From: Pullulanibacillus sp. KACC 23026
Lineage (GTDB): Bacteria; Bacillota; Bacilli; Bacillales; Sporolactobacillaceae
Length of the DNA stretch: 64,000 bases
Direction of reading: 5' to 3'
Assembly (NCBI RefSeq): GCF_029094525.1
Contig: NZ_CP119107.1
Coordinates: forward strand, 2,170,001-2,234,000
The notes beneath the pieces are model-generated. The model saw only the letters and a program-made list of their open reading frames with translations, did no database searches and was not told the origin of the DNA. The stretch's first letter is position 1. Every line of letters begins with the position of its first letter. The position numbers and the translations under genes are program-made. This document shows positions 36,080 to 46,502 of the stretch, piece after piece.

Positions 36080-37078
36080 ATGGGCAGTATTGGAAGTATG
36101 TCAAAACCATCAGAAGGCTTTTTAACAGCTTTGATTCAGTATCCCGTACCAATTGTCGAATCGCGTGAGGATATTGATAAACAGATCAAACAAATTATTA
36201 AAATGTTACACTCTACCAAGGCTGGTTATCCTGGCGTTGAGCTGATTGTTTTCCCAGAATACAGTACCCAAGGTTTAAATACAAAAAAGTGGACAACAGA
36301 AGAATTTTTATGTGACGTCCCCGGCCAAGAAACAGAGTTGTTTGGGCAAGCGTGTAAAGAGGCAGGTGTATACGGTGTTTTTTCTTTAATGGAACGTAAC
36401 CCGGATGGAGGTGCTCCTTTTAATACCGCCATCATTATTAATCCAGAAGGAGAAATCATTTTAAAATATCGTAAGCTCAATCCATGGGTTCCTGTTGAAC
36501 CATGGCAAGCCGGAAACCTTGGGCTACCCGTTTGTGAAGGACCAGGAGGCAGTAAATTAGCTGTTTGTATTTGTCATGATGGGATGTTCCCAGAAATTGC
36601 CCGTGAAGCAGCTTATAAGGGAGCGAATGTCCTGATCCGAATTTCCGGATACAGTACTCAAGTGAACGATCAATGGATTCTTACTAATCGGTCCAATGCC
36701 TGGCATAATCTTATGTATACAATGTCGGTCAATCTAGCAGGTTATGATGGCACTTTCTATTATTTTGGTGAGGGTCAAGTATGTAATTTTGATGGGACAA
36801 CAATCGTTCAAGGTCATCGCAACCCATATGAGATCGTAACAGCTGAAATTTATCCTAAACTAGCAGATAAAGCACGTATCGAGTGGGGACTTGAAAATAA
36901 CATTTATAATTTAGGAACGAGAGCTTATGTAGCAACACCAGGAGGGATCAAAGAAAACCCGTATACCTTTATTAAAGACCTTGCTGAAAATAACTATCAC
37001 TTGCCTTGGGAGAAAGAGATTCAAATCAAGGATGGTTCGATCTACGGATATCCTGTTCTTGAAAAGGTTACCGATTGA
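36080..37078 (+). CDS. amiF: Formamidase
   Basis: 332 aa, the length of Bacillus cereus and Helicobacter AmiF; the ATG at 36080 follows AGGAGG, while an upstream in-frame start has no ribosome site. The start [36 protein letters not shown] and [20 protein letters not shown] are AmiF hallmarks. Nitrilase triad E60 (FPEYSTQG), K132 (KYRKLNPW) and C165 (CICHDGM). It hydrolyses formamide to formate and ammonia. Likely expressed with amiE and the permease from the sigma-54 promoter, although the 147-bp gap could hold its own. Confidence 0.96.
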   Translation: MGSIGSMSKPSEGFLTALIQYPVPIVESREDIDKQIKQIIKMLHSTKAGYPGVELIVFPEYSTQGLNTKKWTTEEFLCDVPGQETELFGQACKEAGVYGVFSLMERNPDGGAPFNTAIIINPEGEIILKYRKLNPWVPVEPWQAGNLGLPVCEGPGGSKLAVCICHDGMFPEIAREAAYKGANVLIRISGYSTQVNDQWILTNRSNAWHNLMYTMSVNLAGYDGTFYYFGEGQVCNFDGTTIVQGHRNPYEIVTAEIYPKLADKARIEWGLENNIYNLGTRAYVATPGGIKENPYTFIKDLAENNYHLPWEKEIQIKDGSIYGYPVLEKVTD

Positions 37079-37149
37079 AAAGAAAATTAAGGGACAAAAC
37101 TAAACTAACTGACTTAAATTCCGAACACTAAATGTTTATAAGGACAGAA

Positions 37150-37290
37150 ACAAAAAGGATGCGCAGTCAAAATGCGGAGACTCCTACGGGAATAGAACAT
37201 GTCAAAAGCCCCCGCAAGCAAGCATTTTTCTCGCTGAGGAGGCTTGGGTCGTTCCCGCGGAAAGCAACGTATTTTGAAGGAGCGTTTCAT
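37150..37290. repeat. Bacillaceae-type dispersed palindromic intergenic repeat
   Basis: GCGGAGACTCCTACGGGAA near the left and TCCCGCGGAAAGC near the right frame a GAGGAGGCTTGGG core. This arrangement is the common extragenic repeat of Bacillaceae genomes (from memory of such sequences, not a search). Its function is unknown. The rest of the 613-bp gap after amiF holds the terminator at 37312 and nothing else recognised. Confidence 0.65.
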
Positions 37291-37311
37291 AAATGACATA
37301 ACTTATAAATG

Positions 37312-37359
37312 AAAAACCGAACTCATCACGTTAAATGTGTGAATAAGTTCGGTTTTTTC
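37312..37359. terminator. Rho-independent terminator
   Basis: AAAAACCGAACT pairs with AGTTCGGTTTTT, with an inner TCAC/GTGA extension. T-runs occur on both strands. It ends the amide locus or the repeat-containing transcript. Confidence 0.8.
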
Positions 37360-37692
37360 TATTCGTCAACTACTTCTGACCCAGCTTCTTTATAAACCAA
37401 ACGCACACGATTTGAGTCCCAACATGCTAAATTTTGTGTAAGGGGCTTTCAACACACATTGGGATCCTCTCCCATTTCTAAGGCGGTCCAAGGTTATAAA
37501 GTTTTGAAATAATCTTTTTTGTAAAGAGATATCTCACCTGATGCTTTTTGATATTTTTCTTGCGTAATAATCTTCTAGCAGGCCGCTTTAATCCTCTAAA
37601 ATTCTTTTAATATATAAATAAGCCTACTGAAATCTGTCATAGAGGAGATTTCCGCCCCATAAATTGATAAAAAGTGATAAAAGGGGTGTAAA

Positions 37693-38076
37693 ATGATGGG
37701 TGATGGTCATGTAACAGAAGAAATGCTTGAAAAATTTTACAGGCTCAATCTAAAGAAGAAAGAAATTGACTCGGCAATGAATGAATTAAAAAAACAGTTT
37801 CATAACTATTTTGATGAAACAATAGGAGAAAACTTGAAGGGACAGGTTACGGTTGGAGATTACAAGCTCCAAAGACAGATTAGAACAATAGAAAAATTTA
37901 ATGAGGATAAGACCGCCGAAAAATTAGAAGCGTTAAATCTAGAAGATCTATTAGTGAAAAAACCGGACATTGAAAAAATGAAAGCGGCTATTAGTCTTGG
38001 TCTATTAAAAGAAGCAGATTTAGTAGATTGTCGTGTGGTTAGCGTGTCACCGGCTATTTCCGTAACAATAAAATAA
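37693..38076 (+). CDS. Hypothetical cytosolic protein, 127 aa
   Basis: AGGGGTG precedes paired ATG codons. N-terminal half is helical and charged (EEMLEKFYRLNLKKKEIDSAMNELKKQF), possibly a coiled coil about residues 10-40; then a GQVTVGDYKLQRQIRT beta stretch and EKLEALNLEDLLVKKPDIEKMKAAISLGLL. No signal peptide. The helix-plus-small-domain layout recalls phage- or plasmid-borne small proteins, but I do not recognise a family. Single gene between a terminator and cysK. Confidence 0.65.
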   Translation: MMGDGHVTEEMLEKFYRLNLKKKEIDSAMNELKKQFHNYFDETIGENLKGQVTVGDYKLQRQIRTIEKFNEDKTAEKLEALNLEDLLVKKPDIEKMKAAISLGLLKEADLVDCRVVSVSPAISVTIK

Positions 38077-38354
38077 AACAGTTCGGTGGACCAAAATTCT
38101 TAAAGAATGAATTGTGGAATCGTCTTTAAATATTAAATGTGTAATAAATAGGGTCGAAAGGACATCCTAATCGGGTGTCGCTCTTTAAATTGGCAAGAGG
38201 GTAGCCTTCTTTTTTTAAGGTTAAGAAAGAAAATTTATAGGAACTAAGGATTAGGGCAACCAGGCATCGCCTTCACCTAAAGGCTTGGAGCGGGCTGCGT
38301 TTTCTTTAAAATGAAAATTTAAAAAACAAATTGTGATAATAGAAGAATAATTTC

Positions 38355-38378
38355 TTGACACTCCTTACAGATAGGAGT
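38355..38378 (+). promoter_or_regulatory. cysK promoter region with a palindrome
   Basis: TTGACA (-35) at 38355-38360 is followed by a perfect 6-bp inverted repeat ACTCCT/AGGAGT (7-nt loop, 38360-38378) exactly in the spacer. A good -10 is not clear (TAAGTT or TTAATA). It could be a repressor site, for example for a CymR-type regulator, though it does not match a known CymR motif. No S-box or T-box was seen; the rest of the 360-bp gap is empty. Confidence 0.4.
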
Positions 38379-38437
38379 AAGTTAATAGTAGATTAAACCT
38401 AGCTACATACTCGGAATAAAAGGATAGAGGTGCTCAT

Positions 38438-39367
38438 ATGGTACGTGTTGCTAATTCAGTTGCCGAACTAGTCGGTCAAACACCAATTGTAAAGTTAAAC
38501 AGAGTAGTAGATGACAACAGTGCAGAGGTCTACTTAAAGCTTGAATATTTTAACCCTGGGAGCAGCGTCAAAGATCGTATTGCTTTGGCTATGATTGAAG
38601 CTGCAGAAGAAGAAGGCTTAATTAAGCCGGGCGTTGATACGATTATCGAACCAACTAGTGGAAACACAGGTATTGGTCTTGCTATGATTGCAGCTGCAAA
38701 GGGGTATGAGGCCATTTTTGTCATGCCAGAAACGATGAGTATGGAAAGACGTAACCTCCTTCGCGCATATGGAGCCAAGCTTGTTCTTACTCCAGGAGCT
38801 GAAGGAATTAAAGGTTCCATTGCCAAAGCAGAACAGTTGGCCAATGATAATGGCTACTTTATGCCACAGCAATTTAAAAACCCAGCCAATCCAGAGGTTC
38901 ACAGAAGAACTACGGGTAAAGAAATTGTTGAACAAATGGATCAATTAGATGCGTTTGTTTCAGGAATTGGGACTGGTGGAACTATTAGTGGTGCTGGTAG
39001 TGTTCTGCGCGAAAAATTTCCAAATGTTAAAATTGTAGCTGTTGAACCAGCTGATTCAGCTGTTCTTTCAGGAGGAAAACCAGGTCCGCATAAACTTCAA
39101 GGACTTGGCACAGGATTTGTTCCGGATACTTTAGATACCAAAATTTATGACGAAATTGTTGCAGTTACTACAGAAGAGGCGTTTGCTGCTGCAAGACGTG
39201 TTGGGAGAGAAGAAGGTATCTTAACTGGTATTTCTTCTGGTGCTGCGATTCATGCTGCTCTTAAAGTTGCCAAAGAACTTGGAAAAGGCAAAAAAGTTCT
39301 AGCTATTGTTCCAGATAATGGCGAACGTTATCTAAGTACTCCGCTCTATCAATTTGATGCAGAATAA
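38438..39367 (+). CDS. cysK: Cysteine synthase A (O-acetylserine sulfhydrylase)
   Basis: 309 aa, the normal CysK length. PLP lysine in [10 protein letters not shown] (about residue 46), substrate loop [15 protein letters not shown]-phosphate loop [12 protein letters not shown] and [10 protein letters not shown] near the end. It makes cysteine from O-acetylserine and sulfide in the cytosol. The ATG follows GATAGAGGTG, and the gene stands alone between a palindrome-bearing promoter and a terminator. Cystathionine beta-synthase-like relatives are shorter on motifs; OAS sulfhydrylase is the best call. Confidence 0.96.
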   Translation: MVRVANSVAELVGQTPIVKLNRVVDDNSAEVYLKLEYFNPGSSVKDRIALAMIEAAEEEGLIKPGVDTIIEPTSGNTGIGLAMIAAAKGYEAIFVMPETMSMERRNLLRAYGAKLVLTPGAEGIKGSIAKAEQLANDNGYFMPQQFKNPANPEVHRRTTGKEIVEQMDQLDAFVSGIGTGGTISGAGSVLREKFPNVKIVAVEPADSAVLSGGKPGPHKLQGLGTGFVPDTLDTKIYDEIVAVTTEEAFAAARRVGREEGILTGISSGAAIHAALKVAKELGKGKKVLAIVPDNGERYLSTPLYQFDAE

Positions 39368-39378
39368 AAAAACATAAC

Positions 39379-39410
39379 AAAAAAAGCATCCCTTAGTGGG
39401 TGCTTTTTTT
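39379..39410 (+). terminator. cysK terminator
   Basis: AAAAAAAGCATCC pairs with GGGTGCTTTTTTT around a short loop, 12 bp after the stop. Confidence 0.93.
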
Positions 39411-39654
39411 GTTTCGCTCCTATTTATTAACTGTAGAAATAGTTCGCTTTAGATACGTGGCCATCTTCTCAATATAAATGAAACTGAGCTCTTTTTTGAT
39501 TAAAATCCGTGTTAGAATTTTTAAATCAGGCATATTATTTAATTAGTGGAAAAGTGACTGATTGAGAATTTTAGTCATATGGTACGGAGAGTGCCTCATT
39601 AAGGGCGTTGTTTAAAATAAATAGAGGTTAGCCCTTCTTGTAAAGGAGTTTTTT

Positions 39655-42600
39655 ATGAAAAAAACGGATCCCATCCCACAGCCAAAAACGTATGGCCTTC
39701 TAGGAAACATCCCTTTAATTGACAAGAATTCACCGACTTTATCATTTGGCAAGCTAGCAGAGGAATTTGGTCCGATTTATCGATTTCAGGCTTTAAATAG
39801 ATCGATCCTCATTCTATCTGGTGCTGACTTAGTTGCGGACGTATCGGATGAGAGCCGATTCGATAAATCGATTGGCCATTTACTGAAAATTCGTGATGCC
39901 GGAGGAGACGGATTATTTACAGCCTTGACGAAAGAACCCAATTGGGGAAAGGCTCATCGAATTTTGATGCCCGCTTTTAGCCAACAAGCGATGAGAGGCT
40001 ACCACAGGATGATGCTCGATATTGCGTCACAGCTCATCCAAAAATGGGGCCGGCTTAATCCCGACGAAACCATTGATGTCCCGGATGATATGACTCGTCT
40101 TACCCTTGATACCATTGGGCTATGCGGGTTCGGCTATCGATTAAATAGCTTCTATAGAGAAACGCCTCATCCATTTGTCTTAAGTATGATCAGAACCTTA
40201 GATGAAGCGATGCACTATATCACAAGACTTCCGATTCAAAGCAAGCTGATGTTTAAAACCAGACGACAATATGAACACGATCTGAACTACCAGTTTAATG
40301 TGGTTGATCAGATCATCGCTGATCGAAGGCAGAGTGGAGACACAGGGGAAAAGGATTTACTTGCCCGAATGCTGAATGCCGTCGATCCTGAAACAGATGA
40401 AAAATTGGATGATGAGAATATTCGCTACCAAATCATTACTTTTTTAGTGGCAGGTCACGAAACGACTAGTGGTTTACTGTCATTTGCGATCTATTTTCTG
40501 CTTAAGCATCCGGATGTGCTGAAAAAGGCTTATGAGGAAGTTGATCAGCAGTTAGATGATGCCCTTCCCACTTATGAACAGGTTGTGAGTTTGAAGTATG
40601 TCCGAATGATTTTAAATGAGGCGCTTCGATTATGGCCGACCGCACCCCAATATAGTTTGTATGCGAAAAAGGATACCATGATTGCTGGAAGGTACCCCAT
40701 AAATAAAGGAGAACCTATTTTTGTTCTCATTCCTCAACTGCACCGAGATAAAGGGGCGTGGGGAGAAGATGCCGACCAATTCCGACCAGAGCGTTTTGCC
40801 GACCCGGATAAGGTCCCGGTCCATGCTTATAAGCCTTTTGGTAATGGACAGAGAGCTTGCATTGGGATGCAGTTTGCCCTGCATGAAGCCACATTAATCC
40901 TTGGTCAGATTCTTAAGCATTTTAAGCTGATTGATTACATGAATTATGAGTTAAAAGTGAAACAAACGTTAACGCTCAAGCCTGAAAATTTTCACATCCG
41001 CGTTCACTTAAGAGATAAGGACTCACTTAATCTGTTATCTCCTCAGCCGAAACAATCAGTCGTCAAGCGCTCTAATTATGAAAACGAGCAGCCCAAGGCC
41101 TCCATTATCGGCCTGAATGATCGACCGCTTCTGGTTCTTTATGGCTCTGACATGGGGACCTCCGAACAGCTTGCTAGGGAATTGGTTGACCTTGCGGAGT
41201 GGAATGGAATTCGCGGTGAGGTCGCTTCGCTTAACGATCGGCGAGGTCAATTACCTAAGGAAGGAGCCGTTATCATTATTTCCTCTTCATATAACGGAAA
41301 AGCCCCTATTAATGCTAAAGCTTTTTTACAATGGCTAGAAGGACTTGAATCTGAAGACTTGAGCGGCGTGACCTATGCCGTTTTTGGCTGTGGGGATCGA
41401 AATTGGGCCAGTACCTATCAACAGGCTCCTCGCCTGATTGACGAGCGCCTTGCAGAAAAGGGAGCAAAGCGTTTTTCATCTCGTGGAGAGGGGGATATGA
41501 GCGGCGATTTTGAAAAACAGTTTGACGACTGGAAAAGTCAAATGGTGACGGACGCTATGAAGACGTTCGGCTTAAAATTAGCTGCAAATGCAGCGAACAA
41601 ACAGTCGACTCTTAGCGTGGAGTTTGTTAGTGGTCTTGTCATGTCACCCATTGTACAGTCCTATCAAGCAATTAAAGCTAAAGTTGTGGAAAATCAAGAA
41701 CTTCAACAACCAGGGAGCGGGAGAAGTACCCGTCATATAGAATTTGAACTGCCTGAAGGATTCACTTATCAGGAAGGGGATCACTTAGGTATTTTTCCTC
41801 TAAATAGTCCGGAAAACGTTCAACGGGTTCTGAAACGTTTTGGATTGAAAGGCGGTGATCAAGTTATTTTGAAGGCAACGGGTTTAAGTGCCGCCCATTT
41901 GCCATTAGATCGCCCCGTTTCTTTGTTTGATTTACTCAGCCAATGTTTCGAACTCCAAGAACCTGGAACACGTGATCAAATACGGGAATTAGCGGCTAAG
42001 ACGGTTTGTCCTCCACACCAGGCAGAATTGGAGAATTTATTGAAAGAGGAAGTCTATGAGAAACAAATCCTGCAAAAGAGGGTGACGATGCTGGATTTGA
42101 TCGAAACGTACGAGGCGTGCACGATTTCCTTTGAACATTTTTTAGAATTGCTTCCTTCAAGAAAGCCAAGGTATTATTCGGTGTCCAGTTCGCCGCGAAT
42201 GCAGCCTAGAAGGACTAGTATTACCGTGGCTATTGTCCGAGCGGATGCTTGGAGTGGAAAAGGGGAGTATAGAGGTGTTGCCTCTCAGTATTTGGAAGAA
42301 AGGAAACCGGGTGATGAGCTCATGGTCTTCGTCCGAAAACCGGAATCTGGATTTCAACTCCCAAGTCAGACCGAAACACCGATTATTATGGTGGGAGCAG
42401 GTACGGGTGTTGCCCCATTCCGCGGGTTTCTGCAGGCTCGCTCTCAATTAAAAAACGAGGGGCGTTCACTTGGTGAAGCTCATCTTTACTTTGGCTGCCG
42501 GAATGATTGGGACTATCTTTACCGAGAGGAGCTAGAAGGCTATGAGAAAAATGGATTGGTGACCCTTCATACAGCCTTTTCTCGTAAAAAAGGTGAGCTT

Positions 42601-42837
42601 AAAACGTATGTCCAACATTTAATCGCTCAAGAGAACGAAGCCTTCATGCAATTAATGGCACATGGTGCGAAGCTTTACGTCTGTGGGGACGGTCGTCACA
42701 TGGCTAGAGATGTCGAAACCGAACTTATTCGAGGCTATCAGCAGGTCTATGGTGTCAATGAAACAGAAGCAAAGAAATGGTTGGAAGATCTTCAGAAACA
42801 AGAACAATATGTAAAGGACGTATGGGCAGGTTACTAA
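39655..42837 (+). CDS. cypD: CYP102A-type self-sufficient cytochrome P450/NADPH reductase
   Basis: 1060 aa, matching P450 BM3 and Bacillus CypD/CypB in length and order. P450 half: I-helix AGHETTSG (266-273, T270), ExxR in NEALRLWP, and heme ligand C402 in [10 protein letters not shown]. Then a linker, an FMN flavodoxin domain ([24 protein letters not shown]), and an FAD/NADPH ferredoxin-reductase part ([26 protein letters not shown]). It hydroxylates fatty acids at subterminal positions using NADPH and O2. No TetR-type FatR gene is adjacent, unlike in several Bacillus loci; control is unknown. cypD names the closest family, not proven orthology. Confidence 0.94.
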   Translation: MKKTDPIPQPKTYGLLGNIPLIDKNSPTLSFGKLAEEFGPIYRFQALNRSILILSGADLVADVSDESRFDKSIGHLLKIRDAGGDGLFTALTKEPNWGKAHRILMPAFSQQAMRGYHRMMLDIASQLIQKWGRLNPDETIDVPDDMTRLTLDTIGLCGFGYRLNSFYRETPHPFVLSMIRTLDEAMHYITRLPIQSKLMFKTRRQYEHDLNYQFNVVDQIIADRRQSGDTGEKDLLARMLNAVDPETDEKLDDENIRYQIITFLVAGHETTSGLLSFAIYFLLKHPDVLKKAYEEVDQQLDDALPTYEQVVSLKYVRMILNEALRLWPTAPQYSLYAKKDTMIAGRYPINKGEPIFVLIPQLHRDKGAWGEDADQFRPERFADPDKVPVHAYKPFGNGQRACIGMQFALHEATLILGQILKHFKLIDYMNYELKVKQTLTLKPENFHIRVHLRDKDSLNLLSPQPKQSVVKRSNYENEQPKASIIGLNDRPLLVLYGSDMGTSEQLARELVDLAEWNGIRGEVASLNDRRGQLPKEGAVIIISSSYNGKAPINAKAFLQWLEGLESEDLSGVTYAVFGCGDRNWASTYQQAPRLIDERLAEKGAKRFSSRGEGDMSGDFEKQFDDWKSQMVTDAMKTFGLKLAANAANKQSTLSVEFVSGLVMSPIVQSYQAIKAKVVENQELQQPGSGRSTRHIEFELPEGFTYQEGDHLGIFPLNSPENVQRVLKRFGLKGGDQVILKATGLSAAHLPLDRPVSLFDLLSQCFELQEPGTRDQIRELAAKTVCPPHQAELENLLKEEVYEKQILQKRVTMLDLIETYEACTISFEHFLELLPSRKPRYYSVSSSPRMQPRRTSITVAIVRADAWSGKGEYRGVASQYLEERKPGDELMVFVRKPESGFQLPSQTETPIIMVGAGTGVAPFRGFLQARSQLKNEGRSLGEAHLYFGCRNDWDYLYREELEGYEKNGLVTLHTAFSRKKGELKTYVQHLIAQENEAFMQLMAHGAKLYVCGDGRHMARDVETELIRGYQQVYGVNETEAKKWLEDLQKQEQYVKDVWAGY

Positions 42838-42899
42838 ATAAAAGTAAGCAGAAGGACGACAAGAAATAAGTGTATAAGACACTCATTCACGGAACCCTT

Positions 42900-44130
42900 T
42901 GTGTGCGCTGAAAGCCCCAATGCACCAAAACGCGGTGTGAGCGGGATTCTGTGTGTGTGATGAGAGCTCCAACGTACCAAAACAAAGCGTGTGCGGCCCC
43001 CATTGTGTGTGATGGGAGCCCCAATACACAAAAACAAGGCGTGTGCGGCCCCCAATGTGTGTGATGAGGGCTCCAACGCACCAAAAATCCCGGTTGTAGC
43101 CCGAGAAAGTGTGTGATGAGGGCTCCAACGCACCAAAAATCCCGGTTGTAGCCCGAGAAAGTGTGTGATGGGAGCTCCAACGCACAAAAAAGCCCGGATG
43201 GAGCCCGAGAAAGTGTGTGATGGGAGCCCCAATACACAAAAAAGTCCAGTTGGATCCCGAGAAAGTGTGTGATGAGGGCTCCAATACACAAAAATAAGGC
43301 GTGTGCGGCCCCCGATGTGTGTGATGGGAGCTCCAACGCACAAAAACAAAGCGTGTGCGGCCCCCGGTGTGTGTGATGGGAGCTCCAATACACAAAAAAG
43401 TCTAGTTGTAGCCCGAGAAAGTGTGTGATGGAGGCACCAATACACAAAAACAAGGCGTGTGCGGCCCCATTTGTGTGTGATGGGAGCTCCAACGCACAAA
43501 AAAGCCCAGTTGTAGCCCGAGAAAGTGTGTGATGGGAGCCCCAATACACAAAAACAAGGCGTGTGCGGCCCCCGATGTGTGTGATGGGAGCCCCAATACA
43601 CAAAAACAAGGCGTGTGCGGCCCCCAATGTGTGTGATGAGGGCTCCAACGCACCAAAACAAAGCGTGTGCGGCCCCCGGTGTGTGTGATGGAGCCCCAAT
43701 ACACAAAAAAGCCCGGTTGTAGCCCGAGAAAGTGTGTGATGAGGGCTCCAACGCACCAAAACAAAGCGTGTGCGGCCCCCGATGTGTGTGATGAGGGCTC
43801 CAACGCACAAAAACAAAGCGTGTGCGGCCCCCGGTGTGTGTGATGGGAGCTCCAATACACAAAAAAGCCCAGTTGTAGCCCGAGAAAGTGTGTGATGGAG
43901 GCACCAATACACAAAAACAAGGCGTGTGCAGACTCATTTGTGTGTGATGGGAGCCCCAATACACAAAAAAGCCCGGTTGTAGCCCGAGAAAGTGTGTGAT
44001 GGGAGCTCCAATACACAAAAACAAGGCGTGTGCGGCCCCATTTGTGTGTGATGGAAGCTCCAATACACAAAAAAGCCCGGTTGTAGTCCGAGAAAGTGTG
44101 TGATGGGAGCTCCAATACACCAAAAAAGTG
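42900..44130. repeat. Tandem array of about 24 imperfect 52-bp hairpin repeats (array 2)
   Basis: About 24 units of 51-52 bp between the convergent CYP102 and S9 peptidase genes. Each head is a near-palindrome: GTGTGTGAT, a GC-rich core (GGGAGCTCC, GGGAGCCCC, GAGGGCTCC or GGAGGCACC), then AATACACA or AACGCAC, followed by CAAAA. Two kinds of 20-nt tail alternate irregularly: one with GCGTGTGCGGCCCC, the other with CCCGGTTGTAGCCCGAG. The three minus-strand frames stay open for long stretches only because of composition. Same period and plan as array 1, but a different sequence. Confidence 0.94.
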
Positions 44131-44225
44131 GAAGCTCCACCACGAGATATATGTGTAAACTTGTTATTTAGGAATACCCATCATATAGATGACACGGTTT
44201 TTAGTAATATCTTTTAACATGAGAA

Positions 44226-44253
44226 AGCGCGGAGTCTATTAAAGGCTCCGCGC
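44226..44253. terminator. Terminator of the S9 peptidase gene
   Basis: GCGCGGAG/CTCCGCGC stem with an 11-nt loop, 20 bp after the minus-strand stop, with T-rich sequence on both sides. Confidence 0.8.
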
Positions 44254-44272
44254 ATTTTAGTGTATTTGGTCA

Positions 44273-46267
44273 TTAACGATGATCATCGAACCAGCCGATG
44301 AGATGCTGCAGACGCTCTAATCGGTGCTGTGGCTTACCTGATCGTGACAAGTCATGGCTTTCATCTGGGAAACGAACGAATTTAGTGTCGACACCAAGGC
44401 GTTTAAGGGCGACATACCATTGTTCGCCTTGCTCTATTGGACAGCGCAAATCCTGTTCACTGTGAAGAATGAGAGTCGGCGTTTTTACGTTACGTGCGTA
44501 AGTGAGTGGTGAAACCTTCAACAGTGTTTCAACATCATCCCATAAGTCTGCATGTCCGTGCTGCCATTCTGTGAAGAAGAAGCCGATATCACTTGTGCCA
44601 TAGAAGCTGAGCCAGTTGCAGATACTGCGCTGTGTGACGGCTGCCTTGAAACGATCCGTACGCGTTACCACGACATTGGTCATATAGCCGCCATAACTTC
44701 CTCCCGTAACGAAAAGCTGATCTTGATCGATATAATGGAAATGGGCTAAGGCATAATCAACACCTGCCATAATATCTTCGTAATCCATACCGCCATAATC
44801 GCCGATGACGGCATTGACAAAGTCATGACCGTAGCCTTGGCTTCCTCTTGGATTAGTGTAGAGGACAACATAGCCTTTTGAAGCCATGAGCTGCATTTCA
44901 TGATGGAGTCCGTTTCCATATGAGGTGGCAGGACCGCCATGAATTTCAAGAATCATTGGATAGGTATTCCCCTCTTCAAAACCATAAGGCTTCATCACCC
45001 AGCCTTCAATTTCCCACCCATCCGTACTTTTATAAGTGAATTTTTCTGGCGTGCTTAAATGAACTTCATCATAGAGTTTTTGGTTCCAATATGTGAGTTG
45101 CTGTCTGTTTTCACTATTAGTTAAATCTTGAGTCGTAAGGTCACCTGTCGAGAAAGGGGTTGCTAATACGAGTACAGCTGAATCATCACTTAAGATATCA
45201 AATGATGTGATGGTGGCGTCAGCTGGAGAGAGCGCGGGTGACACAGCCCCATTGAGATCGACCTTGAAAAGCTGACAATCCGCTCCAATGGTGGCGTTAA
45301 AATAAATATGAGTGCTAGAAGCATTCCAAACTAATCGTTGACCTGCTGGATCGTATTTGGCATCAACGCCGACAAGATTCCCGACAGTATAATCAAAGTC
45401 CTCGGTTAAATTAGTCAACTCACCAGTTTCTAAAGAAAGAACAAGAACATGGGTATTCCCTTGGCTTCGTTCTCCGCGAGTGTGACCCGCCACTGCGAGA
45501 TATTTGCCGTCTGGTGAAAAGGAAGGAGCCATTAGATAGCCATTCCCCTGATAAAAAAGACGTTCTTCCTTAGACGAAAGATCGTATTTCCATATGGCAG
45601 GGAGATAGCCCCACTCTTTATCCTCAGCTTTTGTTCCAACATAGAAAAGGTTCTTTCCATCAGGCGTAAAACGAGGCTCTGAGAAGTCATGTTCACCTTC
45701 AGTTACTTTTATGTAAGATTTGCTTTCAATATCAAACAAGTAGACATGCTGATGATCATCATTATAGATACCCGCTCCATCGCCTTTGTAGCGAAGGCGA
45801 GTAATGACTTTCACATCACTTTTGTTTTCCTTATTTACTTCTTCCTTGTCAGAAGTAAGCTTGAGCTCACCGCTGATAGTAAGAGCAAGCTGCTTGCCAT
45901 CAGGGGACCAAGTAAATTCACCAATTCCTTGCTTCACGTCGGTTAATTGAACAGCTTCACCGCCATCGATGGGTAACAGCCAGACTTGATTTTTTCCTGT
46001 TCGGTTTGAGCGAAAAGCAAGCTGTTGTCCATCTGGTGACCACTTTGGAGCGGTGTCTTTTACTAGGCTGTCCTTCGAATAATGAGTGGTAAATTGTCTG
46101 CCTTCACCTTTTAAATCAGTCACGTAGATGAAAGAATAGTAGCCATCCTTTTCTTGATCGACTTGTGTTAAGACATAAGCTGCCTTGTCTTTAGAAGGGG
46201 ATACTTGGGGATCTCCGACAAACTTAAATTGGCAAAGATCTTCGGCTGTTATGGGACGCTTGGGCAT
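44273..46267 (-). CDS. S9 family peptidase (acylaminoacyl-peptidase-like, YuxL type)
   Basis: 664 aa, no signal peptide. N-terminal seven-bladed TolB/WD40-like propeller about residues 10-390 with repeated SPDGKxLA motifs; C-terminal alpha/beta hydrolase with nucleophile S524 in GGSYGGYM, HGGPATSYG oxyanion region, an Asp in HSEQDLRCP and the His in PDESHDLSRSG. It cleaves oligopeptides, probably N-blocked ones, in the cytosol. AAGGAGG precedes the ATG. Monocistronic, divergent from the P1 peptidase gene. Matches YuxL-like Bacillus proteins in length and order. Confidence 0.92.
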   Translation of the reverse strand: MPKRPITAEDLCQFKFVGDPQVSPSKDKAAYVLTQVDQEKDGYYSFIYVTDLKGEGRQFTTHYSKDSLVKDTAPKWSPDGQQLAFRSNRTGKNQVWLLPIDGGEAVQLTDVKQGIGEFTWSPDGKQLALTISGELKLTSDKEEVNKENKSDVKVITRLRYKGDGAGIYNDDHQHVYLFDIESKSYIKVTEGEHDFSEPRFTPDGKNLFYVGTKAEDKEWGYLPAIWKYDLSSKEERLFYQGNGYLMAPSFSPDGKYLAVAGHTRGERSQGNTHVLVLSLETGELTNLTEDFDYTVGNLVGVDAKYDPAGQRLVWNASSTHIYFNATIGADCQLFKVDLNGAVSPALSPADATITSFDILSDDSAVLVLATPFSTGDLTTQDLTNSENRQQLTYWNQKLYDEVHLSTPEKFTYKSTDGWEIEGWVMKPYGFEEGNTYPMILEIHGGPATSYGNGLHHEMQLMASKGYVVLYTNPRGSQGYGHDFVNAVIGDYGGMDYEDIMAGVDYALAHFHYIDQDQLFVTGGSYGGYMTNVVVTRTDRFKAAVTQRSICNWLSFYGTSDIGFFFTEWQHGHADLWDDVETLLKVSPLTYARNVKTPTLILHSEQDLRCPIEQGEQWYVALKRLGVDTKFVRFPDESHDLSRSGKPQHRLERLQHLIGWFDDHR

Positions 46268-46502
46268 GGTTGGTTCCTCCTTAATTGTTTAACTATGGAT
46301 CTATTTTAACATTCCGATAGTCGAAACAAAAATATAAATTCTTAATTTTCATAATTTGTCGCGGTGATGAACAAACTGTTGAAAAATTCAAGATTCACGT
46401 TAAACTAACAGGAGAATGTCAAGATGGCAAAGTAGGAGACTTGATTCAACCATTAAGAACGTCCCTTTTTTAAGGGAAGATAAAACGAAGGAGTCAAAAG
46501 AC

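Noticed and set aside
42834-44143. Several long open frames on the minus strand (up to 429 aa) with repeated SHHT/GAPITH motifs.
   Set aside because: They are translations of array 2 in all three minus frames; the 52-bp period is not a multiple of 3, and there is no ribosome site or domain.
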